A stretch of DNA of 64,000 nucleotides from Diphasiastrum complanatum (lineage: Eukaryota; Streptophyta; Lycopodiopsida; Lycopodiales; Lycopodiaceae), in assembly GCA_029204225.1 (NCBI GenBank), contig CM055096.1:42654901-42718900 (forward strand). Direction: 5' to 3'. Position 1 is the first letter of the stretch. Each line of letters begins with the position of its first letter. A program made the position numbers and the translations under genes. The notes beneath the pieces are model-generated. The model was given only the letters and a program-made list of their open reading frames with translations. It searched no databases and was not told where the DNA came from. Positions 55,590-64,000 of this stretch are shown in pieces.

Positions 55590-56114
55590 TTGGTTGTACA
55601 TAATTAAACCTAGTGAGTGTTTTCCAAATGCCGAATTGGGCATAGTTTCATTGATGAGCATTGAAGTTCCCTTGAATAGTCCCATCACATTGATGTTGTA
55701 CGCATGACTCCAATACAATTTGGGGTGATTGGCATGCTTTGTGTTGTCACCAATGGAAGATGCAAATATATGGTTTGAATGCCAATGTATGTTCATTGGA
55801 GAAACGCATGTTAAGGAAAGATAGTTACAAAGACAAATCGTATGTACATTGATGGACACCCAGATATACATGGCAACATAACAACATACATCAATAGTTC
55901 TATAGGCTACCCTTCTTTAACCAATTGTGATTTTGAGAAATGCACAAATAGACAAGAAGAGTTTTTCTCTAAAAATGTAAAGGGTACTTATGTGATGGTA
56001 TGTGCAATTAGAACAATCAAATCTAGAGAGGACTTATTGATAAAATATAGTTACAATCATCCTTTGCCAAGATGTGTACAAAAGGCTTTGAGCCAAACGA
56101 ATCCATGTACTTGA
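55590..56114 (+). pseudogene. Degraded SET-domain-like segment
   Basis: The frame 55842-56114 reads MYIDGHPDIHGNITTYINSS, then NCDFEKC, then YVMVCAIRTIKSREDLLIKY before SYN. This parallels the SET core GNxxRFINHSCxPNC, then A.R.IKxGEEL..DY. The key His of NHS is Ser. Upstream, in another frame, FPNAELGIVSLMSIEVPLNS fits the SET start (GxGVFA...I). Shifts and stops between them show decay. SET domains are lysine methyltransferases. The assignment is by motif only. Confidence 0.45.
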
Positions 56115-56545
56115 TGAATCAAACATATAAATTCTTGAATGGATATTTTCTATGGATGTTTTTCATCTGCTTACATATGATGACATTGATTATGTTTAAT
56201 GTATTCTATTATGATATGTGTTGACTCCATTGTTAGATATTGCGAGTTTGTATTGATGGATGATTTCACTAGATGTTGTCATGGATGATTTCAAATTTCA
56301 TGGATGATTTCACTAGATCTTGTCATATAATTAAGCATTTGTTTTTTTTTATTGAAGGATTTTCAATTATCATCTAGCTCTAGCGACACCATGGTCCACA
56401 TATAAATCAATTGTCTCATCGACAGCGTAAAGGATTAAGACAAATGGTGAAAATTCATGAAAGGCAAGATCGTGATTATGCAAATCGGCCTCAATGTCAT
56501 CGTAGCTCTTCTTAATCAAGTTCAAGTGCAGACAATGATGTTTCT

Positions 56546-57801
56546 ATGCATGATGAGAATAAAATCATGGATAATTTAATAAATGATGTATACGAGCATC
56601 AGGATGTGGAAGGATCACACGATTATAGAGATGATTTACAAGGGACTAATATTCCATGCAAGGTGTTACAACATTTTCCAGTAATTCCACAATTGCAACA
56701 AATGTTTTGTTGCGAGTCCCTTGTAGAGCTTATGGATTGGCATGTGAATCATTGTTATTTAGATGAGATAATGAGAGTTCCCTCAAATTCACCTGCATGG
56801 AACCACATTGACAAACAATATCCAAGTTTTGCGAGTGATTCTAGAAATGTGAGGTTTGGGGCTTGCAACAGATGGGGTGAATCCCTTTTCTGTGAAAGCA
56901 AGCACATGGTCTACTTTGCCTGTGGTTTTGGTGAATTATAGCATACCACCTTAGTTGAGCATAAAAAATAGTCATCTAATGTTAGCACTTCCTATTCCTG
57001 AAAAACATAAAGTGAAAAATATGGATGTTTACCTTGCACCCTTAATTGAGGAATTAGAACTACTTTGGAAAGGGGTCCAATGCTATGACATCTCACGTTT
57101 GCCCCAAGAAAGAAATTTCACGATGCGTGCCATTTTAATGTGGACAATGCATGACTATCCAGGATTGGGTGAATGTTCAGGTGATAATTTCTATTGTACT
57201 GTTGTGGAACATGCCTATTTGTTAATAATTTCGTGTTATTGTACTGTAGAACATGCTTATGTTTATTTGTTTGAATTTATTAGGCTTTACAACTTCTGGA
57301 CATCATGCGTGTCTCATTTGTGGACCAAATCTTGATAGTCGACACTCATGCCATTTGAAAAAAGTTGTATATGAAAATTATCGAAAATATTTGTATGAAG
57401 GTCATCCATTCAAAAATACACAAAAAAAGAGGATTGGGGGAAGACAAGAGACAAGAAATCTTCCAACAAAAATGTCAGTGGAAAATTGGCACAAACTTTG
57501 GATTGAATTCGAGACTAAGCCAATAAATGGTATGAAAAGACTATCTATTTTTCATTGTTTACCATATTGAAATAATCTGTTGATCAATCATTTGCTTGAT
57601 CCTATGCACATATTAAAAATGTGGCCAAATCAATATGGAAACACATGGCAGGTGATAAAGATAGTATGCATCCTCGAGAGGACTTACAACTATCAAAAAC
57701 AAAAAAAGAGTATTGGCCAAAGTTGGGTGCAGATGGAAATAATACCCATAGTATTTCAAGAGCAAGTTGGATTCTTAGCAAAGAAGAGTACAAGTATGTG
57801 C
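56546..57801 (+). pseudogene. CACTA (En/Spm) TNP2-type transposase, 5' part
   Basis: Plus-strand frames give VLQHFPVIPQLQQMFCCES, then SPAWNHIDKQYPSFASDSRN, then LPIPEKHKVKNMDVYLAPLI and LMWTMHDYPGLGECSG (the Transposase_21 family). An intron-like gap at about 57180-57285 follows. It resumes GHHACLICGPNLDSRHSCHL, FHCLPY, a stop where Trp is expected (57570), LLDPMHI, and after one shift SIWKHMAGDKD. Family order is preserved, but stops and shifts make it non-functional. Similarity ends at 57801, where the copia LTR begins; about 70 residues of the transposase are missing at the junction. Confidence 0.85.
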
Positions 57802-58376
57802 GACTTAGAGATAAACTTTTTAAAGTTATATTAGTTTAAAATACATTCAATAAACACTTTTGGAAAGTGTGGGAAAGTTGGTAGTCGAGTTTGAGAGAGA
57901 TTCAAATTTGAACTTTGGGTACATTGAATCTAGACCCAAAAATAGTAGGGTTTACATTTTGGAGGGAAAGCCAAGTGGCCAAATAGGGTTTGGAAACTCT
58001 TTAAAAGGATGTAACTCATGGAGAGACACATCTTCTCTCTTCTCTCTCTCATTTCATCATTATACATGGTTCTCTTTGGGCTCTACTATCATTGGTGCAC
58101 TATCTTGGTGTTATCTTGCAATTCTATGTGTAGAATGATCATTTATTGCTATTTTCGGTTCCACACGTGTGAAATACAGTAGGGTACTGTAATTTTACGG
58201 ACAGCAAACATATTTTATGTTTTGGTTCATGTTTGATCAATATCTCTTAGAGTTTGCATCTCATTTTGTATGTAGATGCTGATTTTTCTACATTGGCAGG
58301 ATTGTTGGTTTGCTCCTTATTGTAACCAAAGATTTGGGACATGGATTGGATCTTGAATGATCTGAAATCCTTCACA
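57802..58376 (+). repeat. 5' LTR, first 78 bp missing
   Basis: It aligns without gaps to 62588-63162 and ends ATCCTTCACA. The first 78 bases of the LTR, including TGTGAGAG, are absent, and so is adjoining CACTA sequence, implying a deletion across the junction after insertion. The TATA box is mutated (TTTAAAAG against TATAAAAG in the 3' copy). Confidence 0.9.
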
Positions 58377-58388
58377 TGGTATCAGAGC
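58377..58388 (+). promoter_or_regulatory. Primer-binding site (initiator Met tRNA)
   Basis: TGGTATCAGAGC directly abuts the LTR end, the canonical copia arrangement. Confidence 0.95.
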
Positions 58389-58979
58389 TCTTGTGTTTCA
58401 GGTTATGAAAGGATCAGCCATCTTTAGCAAGGATTTTGGAGGAGTTACCAATGCTAGAGCATGCTAGATTGATCTCTACTCAAAAATCAGCATTTTTGCA
58501 TGTGTAGAATTGATCTTTTGTAGGTCAAAACTCAATATAGGGTTATATACTTGATCAATTCCGATTTCACACTTGGTTTACTGGAATTAGATGATTTTTG
58601 GTGCATTAGGAAGGTCTCATTGGAGTCTACAAGAAGATATACCAGGTTTCTAGAAATTGCATGTAGAATTTGAGATATTCAATTTTTTGTTATTTTGTCA
58701 AAATCCTAATTTTGATTGGATCTCTAGTTTGTGAGGTTACTGAACTTCATTTGAGTGTGTTTCAATATTAGAAAGTGGCAAGAATCATTAGATTGAGGAT
58801 AGATCATAGGTTGATCAAGATTTCACTATTCTATGTGTTGATTTTCTAGTTAGAAGTGCTAGAAGGGATTTGAGATGTTCCATATCTTTGTTATTTCTTC
58901 TTGAGTTTATTTGTTGACATTCAAGAGAGTGCTTTGTGCATTGGAACAGGTTGAAAGAAGAAGATCAGGTCACTTCAAC

Positions 58980-61273
58980 ATGGCTACAAGTAAAGGCTTT
59001 ATGTTGGAGAGCAATACTATTCTACTTGGAAGGTGAGGATGGAGTCCTTATTGGAGATGAATGAGTTGATGGAGATTGTTGCAGGTGTGGAGGAGAGAGC
59101 TCAAGCACCTCAAAATCAAGTGAGGTATGACAAGAGAGCAAAGAAAGCTCTACACATGATCAAGATGAATGTTACCAATGAACTTCTCAAGGAAGTTGGT
59201 AAGTGCACATCATCTTTGGAAGCTTGGGAAGCTTTGAAGAAGCTTTATGAATCCATGTCTACATCAAGAGTGCTTACTCTTAGGAGGCAAATCTTTCAAA
59301 GTTTGCAAAAGAAGGAAGAGAGTACTCATGCTTTTGTTTTGAGAGTTAAAGCATTCAATGATGAGTTAGCATGTATTGATGAAAGCATTAAGGAGGAAGA
59401 ACTTGTTCAAGTTATACTTAATGGCTTGTTGGATGATCATGCTAATCTTGTTCAAAGTTTTTCTATTCAAAAGACTTTGCCAAGTATTGTGGATTTGCAA
59501 GAGATCTTGGTGAATGAGGAGTATAGGCTTCAATCAAGAGGAGGTGGATCTACATCGACATCTCATTATGAAGAGGATGCTATGTTCATCAAAGGCAAGT
59601 TCAAGGGCAAAGGCAAAGGCAAGTGGTCTAAAGGGCAAGGTCAAGGTGAGACTTCTTCTTTTGGCAAAAAGAAAGATAAGTCTAAGTTGAAATGCTTTTA
59701 TTGTGGAATCAAAGGGCATTTTGCAAATGAATGTTTGAAGAAGCAAAGAGATGAAGGTAGCAAGCAAATCAACTTTACTACTAATGATGAGGATCTAGGT
59801 GGTGGTGATTCTCTTTTGATGTGTTCTTCAAGTCCAATATCAAGTGAAGGTGACAAAGATTCATGGTGGATTGATAGTGGAGCTAGCTCACACATGACTA
59901 GTCACAAGGAGTTCTTTACTTCTTTGGTCACTTATGATGGAGCCAAGAAAGCAATTCACATGGCCAATGGTGGTGAGTGTGTGATTGAAGGTATTGGTTC
60001 AATTCCTATTTGTCTCTCTACTAATAGGAAAGCAAGACTTGATGGTGTTCTTTACATTCCTTCACTTTCAAAGAATTTTCTAAGTGTTGGTCAAATGATA
60101 AAGAAAGGATACATGGTAAAGTTTGGTGGTGATGCTTGTTTCATTACAAAGGAAGAAATCTTGGTTGCTAGGGGCAATAGACAAGGTAGACTTTTCAAGC
60201 TTGATGCTTTTGTTATGGCTAACAAAAAGGATGGAATGGAAAAGGAGATTGGTCTCAACTTTCCAAAGTTACCTTTTAGCATCAATAAGATTGGTGGATC
60301 TTATACAAAGTCTAACAAGCTTCCTTATGCTAGATCTAGGTCAAGACCTAATATGCTTCTTGGAGATGTTCATCTTTGTGCTAACTTGGCTAGTCTTGAG
60401 GATAATGATGGTGTTTCAATGGTTCTTCATGGCAAGTGCAAGCATGCAAAAGGTAAGGAAAGAGCTAACTTCATCAATGGAGGTGGTGAAGATTCTTCCT
60501 TGGAAAAGATTGTTGCTAATGATTTCTTTGATCATATGGAAAAAGATGTTGCTAGGTACATTCATGAAGGAGGTGGTTCTTCTACATTCTTTTGTGATGA
60601 GTCCAAGAAAGTCATTTTTGCAGCAAGTGGAGTCACATCTCCTCATAAAGAGAGTAGATCAAATGGTTCTATCAAGAGACTTGGTGAGGGAGATAGTCAC
60701 AAGTCAAGAAGAAGAGAAGTATGTGAAGAGTTCAAAGTAGGATGTACTTTGAATGATGTCATTGTGAGTGATAGTGAGGAGGAATCATTATCATGTGAGT
60801 CATTACCTAAAACATTGAGTAGAAGTTCTTGTTTGAAAAAAGAGAGTACTTCAATCATTCTTATGTTGAAGGTACTAATCATTTTTTTCATGGCTTCTAA
60901 TGTTTTTGAGGTTTCTACTTCTTATGATGCAATCATTAAGAGGGAGTCTCATGAAGGAAAGAGCAATGAAAGATTGGTTCTTGGGAAGATCCAAGGCATG
61001 GATCTCACATCTCTTCATCAACTCAAAGGATTCTATGATTGTGAATTAATCACTCATGATCGAGATGGCAAAAGGTTGGTTGGAGAAGACTACATGGAGC
61101 AAATTGAGAGGCAATTTCTTCAAGGAAAGGGAGATCTCATTGGTGAGCTTATTGAGGTTTGTTATGGACTCAAGAGGGCTGGATTTCTTAGGTTTGATAC
61201 TCATCTTCACCTACTCTACTTTATGATGGTGACATTGGTGACATTGTTTTCACTAACCTTTGTGGAAATTTGA
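58980..61273 (+). CDS. Gag-protease ORF1 of the non-autonomous element
   Basis: The gag ATG is at 58980 (MATSKGFMLE). A one-base deletion near 59011 shifts the frame, which then stays open from 59033 to 61273. Counted from 59033, residues 1-170 are UBN2-type gag. A basic GKGKGK linker leads to the CCHC knuckle CFYCGIKGHFANEC (221-234) and the protease WWIDSGASSHM (catalytic D281-S-G). GNRQGRLFKLDAF is the pre-integrase remnant. The following 350 residues have only faint echoes of copia Pol: KLPYARSRSR (integrase), CYGLKRAGFLRFDTHL (RT). No D-D-E or YVDD is present. The long open frame despite lost Pol suggests selection or youth. Confidence 0.75.
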
Positions 61274-61311
61274 GATCAAGCATTGATGAGATCTTGTTGG
61301 ATCTAAATCAT

Positions 61312-62514
61312 ATGTTTGAGAGGGAGTATTTCCAGAGGTTTAGGTCTAAAGATATTCATATCTTTGATATCTTTGATGATCGAGAGAAAGGTAAGCAAGT
61401 GGAAGCGACTCACTTTGCTTTACTCACATGTTTTGGAGAATTTTCTTGTGTAGATGACGCTATGCAAGTGGATATTGGTTCTCATGGTTCTCATACTGGA
61501 AAAGCAAGTAATGGATCTGAAAAACAAAGTTTGTTCAATGAATTTGATGGTCAAGAGGGAGACCAAGAGGTTGGTCTCAAAGAGCTTCAACAACACAAAA
61601 GGAAAGGTGGCAATTTGGAGCTAGTCAAGAGCATCAAAGGAAGGGTATTTGGCAAAGATGTTTTGGGTCTGTTTTTGCAGCTTATTGAAGACTCAAGTAA
61701 GGTCAAAGGAGCATCAAGAAAGTGTTGTTCAAGTTTACTTTACTTGTTCTATCTCATGTTTGAGCTATTTCATGTGGATGTGTGCAAATTGTCAAGATAT
61801 GGACAAACTAGCTACATTGTCTTGCAATATCTTATTGTTGGAGTTGTACTAACATTCTTGGCTGGTTTTGCTGATGGAAATGAAGTTATTGGAGGTTCAT
61901 TATGTCACTCATCCATGGCTAAGTTCTCAAGAGTTGAGCTACTTGGTGCCAATACTTGGAAATTGTCAGTTTTTGGTGAATTCATGGTCATTTTCTTGTG
62001 TCAAGTAGAACTTGAAGATGGACTAGTGCAAACTACTTGGTTTATGGAGTCATGTGGTGCTAGATTTGTATCATTAATGTACTCACCTACTCATGGATTT
62101 CCAAGTTTTGATGGTTTCTTGTGGCAAGATGGAGATGGAGGCTCATTCATGGAGTTTTATGGTGGAGACATATCAAGAAAGGACAAAGTTGGAGGAGACA
62201 AGCAAGCAAATGGTCATCACTCACATTTATTGTTTGGTTGCTATAATTTTCCAGAGAGTTCAAAGTTTGAAACATGGAGGAATCATTTCATTCACATTCT
62301 ATTTGGTTCTTCATGTTCTAGTTATATCTTGATGTGTAAAATTGATGTAAGAAATAGTGAAGCATCCAATTTGGACACTATTCTCTATATCAATTATGAA
62401 AGATACTTTAGAACCTTAGAAAGAAGATCTATACTTAGGATGGAGATCATTCTAAAGTTGGATCAAAGTTCTATCGTCAAAACTATGCCAAAACTAGTTG
62501 AAGAGGGAGTGTGA
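61312..62514 (+). CDS. ORF2 of the non-autonomous element, unknown product
   Basis: Open immediately after ORF1; the frame is open from 61270, and the first ATG is at 61312, giving about 400 residues. No recognised domain. The start (IDEILLDLNHMFERE) sits where copia RT would have its post-YVDD helix. A central hydrophobic stretch near 61730-61870 (CCSSLLYLFYLMFELF and ILQYLIVGVVLTFLAG-like) could be membrane-spanning. The stop TGA is formed by the first bases of the LTR (TGTGA). It may be diverged Pol or acquired sequence. Confidence 0.5.
   Translation: MFEREYFQRFRSKDIHIFDIFDDREKGKQVEATHFALLTCFGEFSCVDDAMQVDIGSHGSHTGKASNGSEKQSLFNEFDGQEGDQEVGLKELQQHKRKGGNLELVKSIKGRVFGKDVLGLFLQLIEDSSKVKGASRKCCSSLLYLFYLMFELFHVDVCKLSRYGQTSYIVLQYLIVGVVLTFLAGFADGNEVIGGSLCHSSMAKFSRVELLGANTWKLSVFGEFMVIFLCQVELEDGLVQTTWFMESCGARFVSLMYSPTHGFPSFDGFLWQDGDGGSFMEFYGGDISRKDKVGGDKQANGHHSHLLFGCYNFPESSKFETWRNHFIHILFGSSCSSYILMCKIDVRNSEASNLDTILYINYERYFRTLERRSILRMEIILKLDQSSIVKTMPKLVEEGV
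62500..62509 (+). promoter_or_regulatory. Polypurine tract
   Basis: GAAGAGGGAG immediately precedes the 3' LTR and would prime plus-strand synthesis. Confidence 0.85.
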
Positions 62515-63162
62515 GAGATTTCAACTAGTTTAGTCTAGTTTAGTCACATTTTGGTAAATTGTCAATAAGAGGCCAAAACTCATTTTAGACTTAGAGATAA
62601 ACTTTTTGAAGTTATATTAGTTTAAAATACATTCAATAAACACTTTTGGAAAGTGTGGGAAAGTTGGTAGTCGAGCTTGAGAGAGATTCGAATTTGAACT
62701 TTGGGTACATTGAATCTAGACCCAAAAATAGTAGGGTTTACATTTTGGAGGGAAAGCCAAGTGGCCAAATAGGGTTTGGAAACTCTATAAAAGGATGTAA
62801 CTCGTGGAGAGACACATCTTCTCTTTTCTCTCTCTCATTTCATCATTATACATGGTTCTCTTTGGGTTCTACTATCATTGGTGCACTATCTTGGTGTTAT
62901 CTTGCAATTCTATGTGTAGAATGATCATTTATTGCTATTTTCGGTTCCACACGTGTGAAATACAGTAGGGTACTGTAATTTTACGGACAGCAAACATATT
63001 TTATGTTTTGGTTCATGTTTGATCAATATCTCTTAGAGTTTGCATCTCATTTTGTATGTAGATGCTGATTTTTCTACATTGGCAGGATTGTTGGTTTGCT
63101 CCTTATTGTAACCAAAGATTTGGGACATGGATTGGATCTTGAATGATCTGAAATCCTTCACA
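62510..63162 (+). repeat. Complete 3' LTR (653 bp)
   Basis: It begins TGTGAGAGATTTCA and ends CTGAAATCCTTCACA, which are imperfect inverses. It has TATAAAAG at 62786 and the palindrome CACACGTGTG near 62950. CACTA sequence resumes right after it. Confidence 0.92.
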
Positions 63163-63480
63163 GATAGATATGCAACAAGGAGATTCACGAGGTGGACGTT
63201 CAAAAAAAACATGAAGACATGGTGGAGGTTGTATGTATGCTTGAGAGGGATTTTCCGACTTCTATTTTAGACATACAAGTGCATCTATTGGTGCACTTGG
63301 TTCAAGAAGTTGGTATTGCTAGCCCAGTGCACTCTAGGTACAGATATAAAAATTCATGGCTTTAATCAAGCTTACCAATTTGACTAACTCTCATGTTTTT
63401 TATTTTTTTGTAGGTGGATGCTTTTTTTTTAAAGGTATATGAAAGTCTTGAAAGACTATGGTGTTATGGCATCTTTACAC
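63163..63480 (+). pseudogene. CACTA TNP2 transposase, continuation
   Basis: After the LTR the plus strand gives MVEVVCMLERDFPTSILDIQ then VHLLVHLVQEVGIASPVHSR, the conserved FPxxxxDIMVHLxVHLVxE block of TNP2. An intron-like gap (TTTTTGTAG at 63405-63414) is followed by RWML and YMKVLKDYG, matching RWMYPFERxMKxLK with decay. Confidence 0.8.
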
Positions 63481-63540
63481 CTAGAAAGTTGAAGTAGTGC
63501 ACGAGACCAGAATCCCATTTCTGGAGAGCTTGAGTATGTA

Positions 63541-64000
63541 GGAACAATTCAAGAAGTATACGAAGAAGTGCATTTTGGTGAAAATGGTTCATATTTTCTG
63601 TTTGATGTGAAATGGTTTAGAATTAATTACAGAGGATCAAATGCAACTGTGAAGAAAGATGCTAGTGGATTTTTTGCTATTGATTCAACCAAGACATTAA
63701 GCATGGGATTTTTAGACACATTGGTATTACCTCGTCATTTGCGAGCAGGTATAATTCCATTGCTTTACAACATTTTCTTAGTTTGTTGTTCATTAATAAT
63801 GTATCACACATCTATAAAACTTTGTCATATATCTTCAATGGACGTTAGAATATTTTATTGTTTAACAAGCATATAATTTGTAGGTATTTTTTCATCCGGA
63901 CCGATTAAACAACGATTGGTGGTATGTTTTTCAAATTAAGCCACATTCAAGGCACATATTTGAAAATGCATATGTTGAGGACGAGATGGGGGATTTGAAC
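63541..64000 (+). pseudogene. CACTA-associated DUF4216-like region
   Basis: The frame YVGTIQEVYEEVHFGENGSY then FLFDVKWFRI matches the domain that follows the TNP2 transposase in many CACTA elements (YYGxLxEIxELxY...FKCxW). After an intron-like gap (63746-63883) it resumes VFFHPDRLNNDWWYVFQIKP and runs off the window edge. The CACTA right terminus lies beyond the window. Confidence 0.65.

Larger units (their letters stand above)
57802..63162 (+). mobile_element. Non-autonomous copia-like LTR element nested in the CACTA
   Basis: LTRs are 57802-58376 (5', truncated) and 62510-63162 (3', complete). A perfect primer site follows the 5' LTR and the purine tract GAAGAGGGAG precedes the 3' LTR. The aligned 575 LTR bases differ at only 7 positions without indels (about 1.2 percent), so the insertion is young. 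The internal part encodes gag, zinc knuckle and protease, then two long frames without intact integrase or polymerase. It would therefore depend on a helper element. Confidence 0.85.

Noticed and set aside
55302-55871. 189-codon minus-strand ORF
   Set aside because: No family motif was seen, and it opposes the SET-like and transposase frames on the plus strand, which explain the region better.

Overview
This window is nuclear DNA from a land plant with a large, transposon-filled genome. The evidence is an SBP-box (SPL) transcription factor gene with a 6.9 kb first intron, GT-AG introns throughout, Ty1/copia and Ty3/gypsy retrotransposons primed by plant tRNAs, a CACTA transposon, LINE remnants and hAT-like elements, in AT-rich sequence. 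Gene density is very low, which suits a gymnosperm, fern or other large-genome plant better than a compact angiosperm. I cannot name the species.

Layout. 1-3.4 kb: a decayed multi-exon gene whose last exons resemble a bacterial-type (beta-class) N4/N6 amino-methyltransferase. 4.5-7.2 kb: an old minus-strand gypsy element (protease, primer site, 5' LTR). 7.2-14.9 kb: microsatellites, small tandem repeats and unidentified DNA. 14.9-19.7 kb: a mosaic in which minus-strand copia pol and a plus-strand gypsy integrase piece lie between two LTR ends that read on the plus strand. 20.5-21 kb: the end of a gypsy element. 22.95-34.5 kb: the SBP-box gene. Its introns hold LINE, gypsy and copia fragments, including a copia 5' half in the last intron. 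36.3-36.9 kb: LINE C-terminus. 43.8-44.6 kb: a complete non-autonomous hAT element with 8-bp target duplications. 45.5-46.4 kb: a small two-exon gene for a secreted eight-cysteine peptide like potato type II proteinase inhibitors. 48.3 kb: a short inverted-repeat element. 49.5-55.2 kb: a nearly full-length but broken minus-strand copia. 55.6 kb to the end: a degraded SET-like segment and a CACTA (TNP2-type) transposase gene. The latter is interrupted by a young copia-like element (57.8-63.2 kb) that carries gag and protease but no recognisable intact integrase or reverse transcriptase, and has two long open frames instead.

Only the SBP-box gene and the small cysteine-rich gene look like functional host genes. 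Most of the remainder is layered transposon history. The items most worth a second look are the methyltransferase-like gene, the non-autonomous gag-protease element with long open frames, the inverted copia/gypsy mosaic, the hAT element with dense TCGCGA palindromes, and the SET-like piece beside the CACTA transposase. The reading rests on motif recognition and hand-checked reading frames; no database search was possible.
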